From Pycnopodia helianthoides (Eukaryota > Echinodermata > Asteroidea > Forcipulatida > Asteriidae), in assembly GCA_032158295.1 (NCBI GenBank), contig CM063244.1, positions 1,287,148 to 1,351,147 of the forward strand: a stretch of 64,000 bases of DNA, given 5' to 3'. Positions 21,647 to 32,753 of this stretch are shown one piece after another. The first letter of the stretch is position 1; each line of letters begins with the position of its first letter. The translations under genes and the position numbers were made by a program. Below the pieces are notes generated by a model. The model worked only from the letters and a program-made list of their open reading frames with translations, was not told the DNA's origin and did no database searches.

Positions 21647-22032
21647 AGGAACATTACAGAATTGGTTTTGGCTAACAAAACAGTTGCTGGCAGTGTAAGC
21701 ACTTTATGTAATCCACCATATACATAAACTGACAAACCTGTAGAAGTTTGAGATCGATCGGCCATCTGGGTCACGAGAAAATAGTGAAAAACCGATTACA
21801 CATTTGCATGAAATCAAATAGATTCAACAAATGAATAAAACGCTCACTGAGCGATAAACTCCAATCGGAAAATTAGTTTATTCATATCTCATCAAATATG
21901 GCATTTCAGACAAATATATTTCAAGGGATGTTTTCTACTATCATCATCATTAGACCGTGTAAGTTTTATGTAAATCTGTGGTCAAAAAGTACATTTTACA
22001 AGTTCTTTTCTTACCAATTCTGTAATGTTCCT
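21647..22032 (+). mobile_element. MITE family A, copy 3 (first of tandem block)
   Basis: 386 bp with TTAA on both sides (21643-21646, 22033-22036). Its diagnostic variants are GCACTTTATGTAATCC early and AAATCAAATAGATTC later. Confidence 0.9.
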
Positions 22033-22280
22033 TTAAGGAACCCTTTTCAACCATATGACCATCTTATACCATATAAGTTAAGTGGAAATAATATGTGTCA
22101 ATCGCACCAATGTTGCCCACACCCTTTCAGTAAAAGTGTTTTAGCAAATGTACCTTTTAATTTTCAAGGTAGTGTATACTTTTGGTATTGTCAAAAAACA
22201 GTACATAGTCTATTATAATGGCTTACACAAAATGAAAAAACATGCTACACACTTCACAGCATTTCCTTCGGCCTTGCTTT

Positions 22281-22666
22281 AAAAAGGCATGGTGTACTTT
22301 TGGTAGTTGTCAAAGGCTAGTTTCCTCACCCGGTGTATATCCCAACATAATATGCATAAAATTAAGAGACCTGTGAAAATTTGGGCTCAACTATTGGTCA
22401 TCGAAGTTGGAAGAAAAGAAAAACCCTACATTTATTGCATAGAATAGTGTGCTTTCAGGTGCCTGAGATAGGCTTCATGCCTGAAGCCTTTTCTCAGATT
22501 CAAATTGTGGAGAAAATTACCCTTTCTCTAAAACTACATTTCTTCAAAGAAGGTCGTTTCTAACAATTGCTTTATAGTATACAACATCTCATCGGTGTTC
22601 TTTTAAAGTAATGTTTTTATGGTCGATTAACTTTGGAGTAATTTCCGATAGTACACTTTGCCTTAA
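22281..22666 (-). mobile_element. Family B relic in duplicated spacer
   Basis: AAAGGCATGGTGTACTTTTGGTAGTTGTCAAAGG...CCGATAGTACACTTTGCCTTAA has B-like ends and inner blocks (GTGAAAATTTGGGCTCAA, GTGTGCTTTCAGGTGCC). It is repeated at 23407-23791 with small indels. Confidence 0.65.
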
Positions 22667-22772
22667 AAACGTGTTGCATTTACCCCCACCACCTCTCCCC
22701 TGTTATGTCCGTTGTCTTCTAAAGGACAACATGGTGATCACTGGTTCTTCAATCATGGAGATGAAGTCTTAA

Positions 22773-23158
22773 AGGAACATTACAGAATTGGTTTTGCTAA
22801 CAAAACAGTTGCTGGCAGTGTAAGCACTGTTATCTAATCCACCATATACATAAACTGACAAACCTGTAGAAGTTTGAGATCGATCGGCCATCTGGGTCAC
22901 GAGAAAATAGTGAAAAACCGATTACACATTTGCATGAAATCAAATAGATTCAACAAATGAATAAAACGCTCACTGAGCGATAAACTCCAATCGGAAAATT
23001 AGTTTATTCATATCTCATCAAATATGGCATTTCAGACAAATATATTTCAAGGGATGTTTTCTACTATCATCATCATTAGACCGTGTAAGTTTTATGTAAA
23101 TCTGTGGTCAAAAAGTACATTTTACAAGTTCTTTTCTTACCAATTCTGTAATGTTCCT
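22773..23158 (+). mobile_element. MITE family A, copy 4 (chimeric)
   Basis: Its first 60 bases share GCACTGTTATCTAATCC with copy 5 (GCACTGTATCTAATCC). Everything after about 22840 follows copy 3 (AAATCAAATAGATTC, TCATATCTCATC, ACAAATATATTTC). TTAA flanks are at 22769 and 23159. Confidence 0.9.
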
Positions 23159-23901
23159 TTAAGGAACCCTTTTCAACCATATGACCATCTTATACCATAT
23201 AAGTTAAGTGGAAATAATATGTGTCAATCGCACCAATGTTGCCCACACCCTTTCAGTAAAAGTGTTTTAGCAAATGTACCTTTTAATTTTCAAGGTAGTG
23301 TATACTTTTGGTATTGTCAAAAAACAGTACATAGTCTATTATAATGGCTTACACAAAATGAAAAAACATGCTACACACTTCACAGCATTTCCTTCGGCCT
23401 TGCTTTAAAAAGGCATGGTGTACTTTTGGTAGTTGTCAAAGGCTAGTTTCCTCACCCGGTGTATATCCCAACATAATATGCATAAAATTAAGAGACCTGT
23501 GAAAATTTGGGCTCAACTATTGGTCATCGAAGTTGGAAGAAAAGAAAAACCCTACATTTATTGCATAGAATAGTGTGCTTTCAGGTGCCTGAGATAGGCT
23601 TCATGCCTGAAGCCTTTTCTCAGATTCAAATTTGTGGGAGAAAAATTACCCCTTTCTCTAAAACTACATTTCTTCAAAGAAGGTCGTTTCTAACAATGCT
23701 TTATAGTATCAACATCTCTCCGGTGTTCTTTTAAAAGTAAGTTTTTATGGTCATTAACTTGTGGAGTAATTTCCGATAGTACACAATGCCTTTAAAAACG
23801 TGTTGCATTTACCCCCCCCCTCCCCCTGTTATGTCCGTTGTCTTCTAAAAGGACAAACACTGGTGATCACTGGTTCTCAATCATGGAGGGAGGAGTCTTA
23901 A

Positions 23902-24283
23902 AGGAACATTACAGAATTGGTTTTTGCTAACAAAACAGTTGCTGGCAGTGTAAGCACTGTATCTAATCCGCCATATACATAAACTGACAAACCTGTAGAA
24001 GTTTGAGATCGATCGGCCATCTGGGTCACGAGAAAATAGTGAAAAACCGATTACAAATTTGCATGAAATCATATAAATTCATCAAATGAATAAAACACTC
24101 ACAGAGCGATAAACTCCAATCGGAAAATTAGTTTATTCATTTCTCATCAAATATGGCATTTCAGACAAAATATTTCAAGGGATGTTTTCTACTATCATCA
24201 TCATTAGACCGTGTAAGTTTTATGTAAATCTGTGATCAAAGGTATATTTTACAAGTTTTTCTTACCATTTCTGTAATGTTCCT
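23902..24283 (+). mobile_element. MITE family A, copy 5
   Basis: 382 bp with TTAA flanks (23898-23901, 24284-24287). Distinct variants (CCGCCATATAC, ACAAATTTGC, ATAAATTCATC, CACAGAGCG) separate it from copies 3 and 4. Confidence 0.9.
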
Positions 24284-24924
24284 TTAAAACTTTAAGCACA
24301 GACTAATTAATATTTGCTCCCCTTTCACACTTTGGTAAAAGTTGTTTAGATGCAAATTGGGCTGGTCACAGTTATGTCTATTATAAAGGCTAACAAATAA
24401 GCCCACCTGGGGGGGACCTTTCCATTGCATAAATTAGACACTTGAAATGTTACACGAGTTGGAAAACTGTGGGAAGCCAATAAATGCCAAAGCAAAAAAA
24501 CAGATAGCCACAGTTTTGTTTACAACGTTACACAAAATATTCAGAAATTCTGTTGAATTTTGTTGGAAACAAAGCAGTCCAATCATGGGGATTGATATTG
24601 TTTTTAAAAATTGATAAAGTTTGCAGAAAATGTTTGAATCGTGGTCACAACAATTTATGAAATCCATCCTATGTTCCGCTGCGTCAATGCCATCAGCCCC
24701 TTCATATCTCACTACGACCAATTTGTCCATCAAAGAACCAGTTCCGAAATCTGGCGTTCCTGTTCTCTATAAACTTCAATTTTTCGCATAAACGAAGAAA
24801 AACTAAACACAATTGGGGGGGGGGGGGGGAATCGTGCCTTTTCTATTCGGCAGCACCCCTAAATCATCTTCCTCAGAACATTCAAGCAATCTACTTCGTT
24901 AGCTAAGTTCAAAACTTTGCTTAA

Positions 24925-25302
24925 AGGCAGTGGACACTATTGGTAATTACTCAAAATAATTATTAGCATAAAACCTTACTTGGTAACGAGCAATGGAGAG
25001 AGGTCGACAGTATAAAACATTGTGAGAAACGGCTCCCTCTGAAGTGACATAGTTTTCGAGAAAGAAGTAATTTTCCACGAATTTGATTTCGAGACCTCAG
25101 AATTAGATTTTGAGGTCTCGAAATCAACCATCTGAAAGCACACAACTTCGTGTGACAAGGGTGTTTTTTCTTTCATAGTTATCTCGCAACTTCGACAACC
25201 AATTGAGCTCAAGTTTTTACAGGTTTGTTATTTTATCCATATGTTGAGATACACCAAGTGAGAATACTGGTCTTTGACAATTACCAATAGTGTCCAGTGT
25301 CT
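24925..25302. mobile_element. MITE family B, copy 3
   Basis: TTAA at 24921-24924 and 25303-25306, with ends AGGCAGTGGACACTATTGGT and the inverse. A central palindrome (GATTTCGAGACCTCA...TGAGGTCTCGAAATC) is present. Confidence 0.85.
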
Positions 25303-25309
25303 TTAAATC

Positions 25310-25381
25310 TCACCTTTTTTCAAAAGCCTACTGTACGGCGCTTTGAGCAACGACTGTTGGATTGGCGCCTTATAAATTTAA

Positions 25382-25431
<50 letters not shown>
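25310..25431 (+). mobile_element. LINE/SINE 3' tail with (GATT)n
   Basis: GGCGCTTTGAGCAACGACTG...GGCGCCTTATAAATTTAAC is the kind of 3' end shared by CR1-like LINEs and their SINEs. It is followed by about twelve GATT units (25382-25431). No body was found upstream, where MITE B3 abuts. Confidence 0.6.
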
Positions 25432-25433
<2 letters not shown>

Positions 25434-25559
25434 AACACAATTTATATGTTTTGCTAACATTCGGCCGTCCATGCCAACAAGTGCGGTTTGTTACAACAAT
25501 GGAAAGGTCTACAAAATAAATGTATAATAATTGCATCGGGGGTAAAGATTATAATTAGA

Positions 25560-25680
25560 TTTTTTGCCCTAAGCACCGGATCTAGAATGGTGGGGGTCCA
25601 GGGTTCGAACCCCACACTCGTGTGTAGATAATGTCTGTGGGTATATTTCCACCGGGGACCAGGCCTAAAGGGGACCAGCA
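25560..25680 (-). mobile_element. tRNA-related SINE fragment
   Basis: GGGTTCGAACCCCAC (around 25602) is a B-box-like, T-arm-like sequence followed by ACTCGTGTGTAGATAATGTCTGTGGGTATATTTCC. The A-box half is not convincing, so it is a fragment. Confidence 0.4.
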
Positions 25681-27696
25681 ATGTTCTTATCACACAACAC
25701 ACATCAATGTATAGGGTAAAAAACAAAACAACATAGAAAAATACAACATTATTCAAAAAGTCTTAAAAAAAAGACATAAACTTTGACGAAGGTTGAGAAA
25801 ACTGATTTGACACAAATTAATTAATCGATGTAAAACGCACGGGCAAAATTAATACAGAAAGAAAGAGTTACAACTAGAGACAAACATGTTTTAGAGAACT
25901 TTGAAAGTAAGGTTTCCACATCTGCATGTATAATTCACTTATTTCCTCGGTTTTTCAAGTGCCGTGGAGATCATTTCCAGTAGACAAGTCGCATAACGTA
26001 AATAGCGCCACCAACTTCCTGCGAAACATTCCCCGGATTCCGTGTGTACGACCGCGCGACCGTAGTCAAGGAAATCTGTCCCCCGGAGATTCGGTCCCCG
26101 CCCCAGGAAATTAACTTGGAATGAAGGAGGCTGATTCAAAAGAGGGTGCTATCAGAAGGACTTTGTACGGTAGTTCGTCGTTTGAGGTCACAATTTCACA
26201 ACTTTCTGTCATCTTCCGAACGATTTATCTGCCATTGAATTTTAGTTTTAAGAAAGGGGGGGGGGGGTCCAGCTTATTCAGCTTATTAGGGTCCTTAAGT
26301 TTGTGTTTTTAGTGACAAAGATGGCTCCTGATCGGGGTCTCGCGAGATTTTCCACCGTTAAACAACTTGGGGTGGGCAGATACAATAGTTAGTATTAAGA
26401 TATTCTCGCGAGGTTTGTTATCTCACAGGAAACATAAAAATGAAGGTACAGGTGATTCAGGAGTTTTTCTCCCCAAATGGATATATATAGCCCCCCTCAA
26501 GTCCATTGTTTTTTCTTTGTGTTTTAAAATTATTTTTTTTGCTGATTAATTAGTTAGTTTTTTGTTTATTTACTTGTTTTTCCTTCTGTAATTGTTATTT
26601 TTATTTTTTATTTAATTTATTATGTTCATAAATTATATTAATTAAAATTAATTAATTTGTTTATTTAATTGTTTACTGTTGGGGGGTGCCGGTGGGGATG
26701 CTACATAAAGTCCGTTCAAACCACTGACGCAAATGCCTAGATTTTAAGACAAGTTGCTTTTGAGAATCCAAATGTGAGAGCGGCAATCTTTATACAAATT
26801 ACGAGCAGCGGTAGTTGAAAGAGAAGGAGGGGGAAGTAAGCTAAAGGGTATGGTAAGCTATTAAAATTGCAAACAACTTCAAAATAAGTTGGGCAACTAG
26901 TTGCCAGAGAACCGCATGAGGGAAAATATTGCAGCCGGTGTGTTTCTATAGCAACAAGTTCTCTTTTGGATAAAGCAAGTTGTTCAACTTTCTCGTAGAG
27001 GCAAGTCGTCAAAAAAGTGGCCCATTCTAATTTTCAGAATGAAAGGCGTGGCCCCATGAGTTGTTTAACCTTCGACAACAATTCCTTAACGATCTGGGTT
27101 GTTATTAAGTCTGGTTGTTCGCCTTCTGCATGCCAAAGAGAAACGATCCATGTTACGATACGGTTCGGTGCAGACTGTTTATGCAGCCGGTCGCGTCGTA
27201 TCGTCCACGTATCAGCACTACGGTAGCTTAGAAATGTCAACTAAAATTACGGGTAATTTACGTCAAAAAGAATACTTTAATAAATGAATCGCAAGTGATG
27301 AGTATTGCTATGTACTGAAGCTTAAATAAGTAATTTGCAATCAACTGAGGAGAGTTGTATTTAAATTTGTGTCCAGATGATGTAAAACATGAAATACTTC
27401 AAAGAAAAATCAGACGCCATATTTGTAGTTCCGTACTACCGCGTCGTGCATCCGCATGCTGCGTTCGTCGAATATGCTTCTGGTAATCGACCAAAAAGTA
27501 ACTGTGTGCATCGCACATAGTCTTGCCGCCGGTGGCTTTTTGCTGTTCCCCCAGTCAGATTTATCTGGTTGTCTAATCCCATTCGGAAATATCCACTTAC
27601 GAAGGACTACAGGAAGTGTCACTTGCAGCGACTGACAGATTAAACTCCTTGGAATTTCTCAGACGAAACAAGGTGGTTTGTGTTTGATTTTTAAAG
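25681..27696 (+). other. Intron / upstream region of TES exon 1b
   Basis: CpG-containing stretches at 25990-26110 (CCGCGCGACCGTAG) and 27020-27240 stand out from the AT-rich flanks. 27410-27650 is more GC-balanced and may be the exon 1b leader or promoter. TTTGATTTTTAAAG before the ATG could also serve as a splice acceptor. 26540-26680 is nearly pure A+T. No other ORF is convincing. Confidence 0.35.
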
Positions 27697-27771
27697 ATGG
27701 GTGACGTCCAGCATGACTTGGGAGACGACCCGTACGATTCCATCGCAAAGATCGACACCAGCAGAAAAGAG
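27697..27771 (+). CDS. TES: Testin alternative first coding exon 1b
   Basis: ATGG in context AAAGATGG opens a 25-codon acidic leader, MGDVQHDLGDDPYDS... with IDTSRKE at its end, finishing GAG|GTTTGG in phase 0. It is compatible with exon 2 at 38955. The donor is weaker than that of exon 1a. The intron would be 11.2 kb. Like exon 1a, it is called from start, codon phase and position, since leaders of this family are not conserved. The two exons are alternatives: splicing 1a to 1b would need the possible acceptor immediately before 27697. Confidence 0.6.
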
Positions 27772-28178
27772 GTTTGGAAACGAAACGAGTCCTGCTTTAA
27801 TTTGAATGATAATTATTAAAATGTTGTGCTGCTTGTTATTGCGTTGAAAAAAACACGTGAGGAAGTGTTTTTATTTTATTCCTTACAATTGTTTATTCGC
27901 CTGCTGTATTTTATTGAAGCAGATAGCCTTTTTTGCTCGGTGTGTTGTTGTGTCGTGTCCCCCGGAAATGAATGTTCAAGGCAGCTTAGAAAAATAAGTG
28001 ACACTGGATGGAGTGGAAGTTTTGCATGGGACACATTTTGACCCCAAAAACATGTGTTGAATTTCCAGTCCATGCCAAATGAAAAATCGAAGTAAGGGAG
28101 TCTATGTTAAAGTTGTTTTCATGCCCCACAAATGTAGGGAGTTCCAGTATAAATGCATTTTGGGGCTGGTTAAACCCT

Positions 28179-28412
28179 GGGCCCAATTTCATGTAGAGCT
28201 AGAGCTGCTTTTAAAAATTTAAGCACAAAAAATGGCTAAGTACAACTATGCTTACCAGAATAAGGTTACCACCTACCACCAGCCAAAATGACATGTCAGT
28301 GTCACATGTACAATCTGCGACTGACTGGTATACTGCTTATTTTTTGCTTAGCAAAAAGTTGTTGAAGCACAATTTTCTACTTAAAGTTAAGCTACTCTAT
28401 GAAATTGGGCCC
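28179..28412. mobile_element. MITE family D, copy 3
   Basis: GGGCCCAATTTCATG...CTATGAAATTGGGCCC inverted ends, with the D core (ATGCTTACCAGAATAAGGTTACC, CTGACTGGTATACTGC). Confidence 0.85.
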
Positions 28413-29005
28413 CAGGTTAGCTTAATGAAAACAGGTGTCACTGCATTCAGAGCCAAGTCGCTTGACATGTTGTAATGATGATGTGATTTAGCCCTGTTGC
28501 GTACAGTGCAGTGTAACGGAGGCTGGTGTCCCACCACCAGAGCTAGATGTGAACATCGTTACATGTTGGTCTACTGTAGTGTACTTATGTTAAGGTAGCA
28601 GCACCAAGTGGTGCTCGAATGTTAAAATATTAAATTTGATTCTGAGCAAATTGTCGGGGTACAGCATAATTTTGCTTAGCTTTTTGGTGACCCTACCTTA
28701 AAAATAACATTTTCTGAATAAAAGCTCTGTGTAAATTGTGAATTTTTGAAACAAGAAAAGTCAAGCGGATATTCAGTTGGACATCCGAAACTCTCACATT
28801 TTGCCTAAAGAAATAAAAATGTTGTTGAGCAGGCCTGGAACTACACGAAGGCCACGTCTTGACCTAGTCATCAAAACTTTCTCATAGACTTAAAGATTTT
28901 CCAGTGTATTGTGCCTTTTGCAAAATGAAAATTGGCCTTGCCCTCTCAAAGATGAAATTCCAGGCCTGGTTTAGCAAGTAGAGCTGTCAAGACCACCATA
29001 GACAA

Positions 29006-29209
29006 GGGCCCAATTTCATAAAAGCTGCTTTGAAGCAGAAAATATTGCTTTAACAATTTGGACTGCTAAGCAAATATTAGCAGGATACCAGTCACATATG
29101 GTACATGTCACATGGTATTTTGGCAGGTAACCTTATTCTTGTTAACATAATTTTGTTGTGCTTAGCCCCCCTTTTGCACTTTGAAAGCAGCTCATATGAA
29201 ATTGGGCCC
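29006..29209. mobile_element. MITE family D, copy 4 (inverse orientation)
   Basis: GGGCCCAATTTCATAAAAGC...CATATGAAATTGGGCCC. The core is in the opposite orientation (AGCAGGATACCAGTCAC, GGTAACCTTATTCTTG). Confidence 0.85.
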
Positions 29210-29324
29210 CAGAAATGACTTACGTCTCATGATTCTGACACTTTGTAATAATTAAAGTGCCCATTCGTCTCTGCATGCAGCTGTGAATCTTTTCAGATGC
29301 AGGTACAGTAAGACTAAGAGTACA

Positions 29325-29517
29325 GGGCCCAATTTCATAGAGCTGCTTAAGCACAAAAGGTAGCTAAGCACAACAAAATGATGCTTACCAGAATAAGGTT
29401 ACCGGCTAAACTACCATATCACATGTACAATTTGTAACTGGTATCCTGCTCATTTCTCCTAAGCAGGCCATTGTTAAGGAATATTTTCTGCTTAAGCAGC
29501 TCTATGAAATTGGGCCC
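29325..29517. mobile_element. MITE family D, copy 5 (best preserved)
   Basis: 193 bp with about 28-bp perfect inverted ends GGGCCCAATTTCATAGAGCT...; it can serve as the family reference. It contains TTAA within both terminal repeats (GCTGCTTAAGCA). Confidence 0.9.
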
Positions 29518-29759
29518 TGGTCTAACAATAATATGCAAAAATCCCTTGAAAAATGTTGGGTCAAAGCAATTTTGCCTATTTTCTTAAAATCCAGCTGCCA
29601 CTTGTTCACTCATCCTATATTTTATCACAAAAAACAACAACCAAACAATCTTATGATAGTCAGGGGGGCTCCAATTATATACTGTAGGCCCTATTATTAC
29701 CCTGGTGTTTGCCTGTTGCCTTCGTGCCCCTCGATATGTTCCTATTAGAAATTTACACT

Positions 29760-29849
29760 TCACTCAGTCATAGGTGTTCCCCCAGTTAACAATAAAAAAC
29801 TGCTATTTCCCTTACTCACTCAGTCATCTATAGGTGTTCCCCCAGTTAA
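29760..29849 (+). repeat. Short tandem duplication, one copy hit by MITE A
   Basis: CACTCAGTCATAGGTGTTCCCCCAGTTAACAATAAAAAAC occurs intact near 29762-29808. The second copy reads up to CCCCCAGTTAA at 29849, is broken by MITE A copy 6, and resumes as ACAATAAAAAACTGC at 30239. Confidence 0.85.
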
Positions 29850-30234
29850 AGGAACGTTACAGAATTGGTTTTCGCTAACAAAACAGTTGCTGGCAGTGTA
29901 AGCACTTTATGTAATCCACCATATACATAAACCGACAAACCTGTAGAAGTTTGAGATCGATCGGCCATCTGGGTCACGAGAAAATAGTGAAAAACCGATT
30001 ACACATTGGCATGAAATCATATAGGTTCAACAAATGAATAAAACGCTCACTGAGCGATAAACTCCAATCGGAAAATTAGTTTATTCATTTCTCATCAAAT
30101 ATGGCATTTCAGACAGAAATATTTCAAGGGCAGTTTTCTTCTATCATCATCATTAGACCGTGTAAGTTTTATGTAAATCTGTGATCAAAAAGTATATTTT
30201 ACAAGTTTTTTCTTACCAATTCTGTAATGTTCCT
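29850..30234 (+). mobile_element. MITE family A, copy 6 (with empty-site partner)
   Basis: 385 bp flanked by TTAA at 29846-29849 and 30235-30238. The neighbouring duplicate of the same flank without the insert has a single TTAA, which directly shows target duplication. Confidence 0.95.
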
Positions 30235-30784
30235 TTAAACAATAAAAAACTGCTATTTCCCTTACTAGAGTACATGTATCAGGTCTGATTATGCAAAGTT
30301 GTACAATGTACAAGTCTGTGTGTAAGGCAAGCTTGGTACATGGCACCCTCTACTGACTTTATAGTGGGTAGGGTTTTCATCAAAGCCCAGCTTTAATGCC
30401 AGTTCGACAAGATCCAAGCTGTGTCAAATCTTGTTGAACGGCTTAATAGGATTGATAAACGTGTTTAAACCATCCAACACGTATTGTGTTATAACAACGC
30501 AGTGAGTTGTGTACTGTACTTTTAGTAACCTAATTAATTGCAACCCATCCATTTTGATCTTGGTAAGCCAACAGCAAATTGGTTTTGACACAGTGTGGTT
30601 TTAAAACGGCTCAGAGTTTGATTGCTAATTAGTTAATTTGTGCGTTTTAGAGGTAAGCAGTTTACGTACAGTTACTTGTAGATTACTGTGTAGCCAAAGA
30701 TCACACACAATTTTACGATACAACCTGGGAAGCAGCAGCAAGGGGATCCACCGCCTAAGGAGATTCAACTTGTTTATTTCAAAT

Positions 30785-30895
30785 ATCAAGTAATAAAACA
30801 CAATGGAAACTGACTGGGTAAATTTTAAATAATTTGGGGTTGAACAAAGACAAATTGACTAGAGCAGGATATGAACCAACGACGACAGTAGTTTA
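30785..30895 (+). mobile_element. Copy of the GGGGTTGAAC...GAACCAACGAC repeat
   Basis: AAACTGACTGGGTAAATTT...GGGGTTGAACAAAGACAAATTGACTAGAG...GAACCAACGAC matches the reverse complement of 62765-62870. It ends in a T-arm-like sequence, so it is possibly a tRNA-derived SINE piece. Confidence 0.5.
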
Positions 30896-31619
30896 GTTTA
30901 CTTATTGTTGTCCCTGAGACCTTTTGTTGGGAAGTTTTCTTGTGTCCTTCCCCAGATTGACTTCTCATACTTGCATGCTCCCTTCATACACTCGGTTTTT
31001 ATTTTCCCCATGATAATAATTCTGCTGTTCTCCATGCTCGTCTAGTTGCCCTCCTGTCTTTGTGTATGTTTCTTCTAGGCCAATGTTTCTTGCTTTGTTG
31101 TTTCCGTTTTGGTTTTGTCTTTGATTCGCCTTGTAAATTTGTATTGTTGTGGTTTGAATAAAAAATAATATGAATAAATTAATCCGCACAAATGTGTGCC
31201 ACACGGGCTTGAGCATGAGAAGGCCTTTAAATAAAATCCTGCAACAAGCGTAATGCTATGCTTGATGTACCATGACTGCACATTATTGTCTGGACATTTT
31301 AGGGTCTTGTTAGCGTGTATTGTGCATGGCGCGAGATTATCTCAAGATGTGATGATTCATTTTATGTGCAGCTGCAGCCGGTGTTCACCTTGTTTAAAGG
31401 TACGGGTCGTGAATTGTTTTTTTATCAACGTAATGCTGATTTATAGGCAGAATTATTAAGAAAGATACAACAAAAGTCACGTGAAAGTTTTAACTGAAAA
31501 CAGTGTCTACAAATGTGCTGAAAAACAGCAAAAATGTAACATCAAATCCATCCATCCACGCTTAGTAAGGTGACAGCGGGTACCAACCACATGTCTGGCT
31601 GCGGCATATTGCGAACGGA

Positions 31620-31839
31620 CACCAACCCTCAGAAATCTGAGAAATGATATATATGCATGAATCGATTCTCAGATTGAAATGTTTTTGTGTGAAAAATTAT
31701 CCAAACCATGTTACATCGAAGGGAATCCTTTCTCAAAATAGTTTAAATACTATCAACAGGTGCAGTGCTTCGCACACCAAGTAGGTCTTTATGGTCATTT
31801 ATTTTTGGAGTATTTACCAATCTATGACCCTACCTTTAA
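31620..31839 (+). mobile_element. MITE family C relic (right half)
   Basis: CGATTCTCAGATTGAAATGTTTTTGTG...GGTCATTTATTTTTGGAGTATTTACC...CTACCTTTAA matches the right half of C1. A second such relic is at 49440-49626. Confidence 0.6.
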
Positions 31840-32753
31840 AAGCAGTTTTGTCTTAATTTTGCAAAAGTGTGAAGCCTCTACCTTCCGTGTCATGGTCACA
31901 ATGCAATGTTTGTAACACTGTTGTACAGAGTGTATAAAACCAAGAAAAGATGTTCTGTCATTTTGGGATTGGGGCTGGGTAAAAATTTGTCCACACTGTG
32001 TTTGCAAAGTATCCATCTTCATTTTGCACATTGCACATGCACAAAATGCACTAGTTGTACAACGTGTAAACGTACACAATCCACTTAGCATCTTACAGTC
32101 ACACAGTTATGTTCAGTGAAATAATAATAGTACAATGCATCCAGGTGTTGAGTTTCACACGCCTACTGTGCACCTGATCAGGTCAAAGGGCAATGCATAG
32201 CCTAAAAGTAAGATGGTCGATCATGTACAAAATGTACACGTACACACATTTTTATTCCTGTCTTGTTGTAGACTTCATACAAAGTTTGTGTATTCTTGTG
32301 GTATTATCAATTGATTTCAAAGTACAATACATTGTATGTATCATACAAAATTAGTACACAACTATGTGTTTCGTAACAGTGAATAAAATGTGCAACATCT
32401 GAACGAAGTTCATTTTGTACATTTTGACTGGCTGCGATTGTAGTCATTGATTGTGCTTGTTATTGTTGTCCCGGGAGGTTTTCCCATGGAGTTTGCAAAC
32501 ATGCCATCACAGCTCACATAGCTGTAGGGTCAGAGACCTTGACAGTGTCAGTCTGCCACTAAGAAGGTCAACGTCGTTCACACAATCCGCATCCCCCCAT
32601 CCCCCCAGAGACCATGTCTACAAGCAGTGGTCATGAATTGCTGTTGTACACAAAAGTATGTGTATGTGACTTTCCTATTTATGTGGGTGTACAGCATCAG
32701 CCCACTTTAGTTGTGTACAATACAGTCTCATTACAGTGTAATGACTTGATTCA

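Larger units (their letters stand above)
21643..23897 (+). repeat. 1.13-kb tandem duplication (MITE A plus spacer, two units)
   Basis: Unit 1 (21643-22768) and unit 2 (22769-23897) are nearly identical. The same 106-codon spurious ORF occurs at 21898 and 23024. Each unit has one MITE A and about 740 bp of spacer with an inverted family B relic. A third, more diverged MITE A closes the array. Confidence 0.9.

Noticed and set aside
21898..23344. Two identical 106-codon ORFs
   Set aside because: They span MITE A and spacer; identity reflects the tandem DNA duplication, not protein conservation.
25382..25431. Telomere-like repeat
   Set aside because: The unit is GATT, a microsatellite tail of a LINE/SINE end, not TTAGGG.
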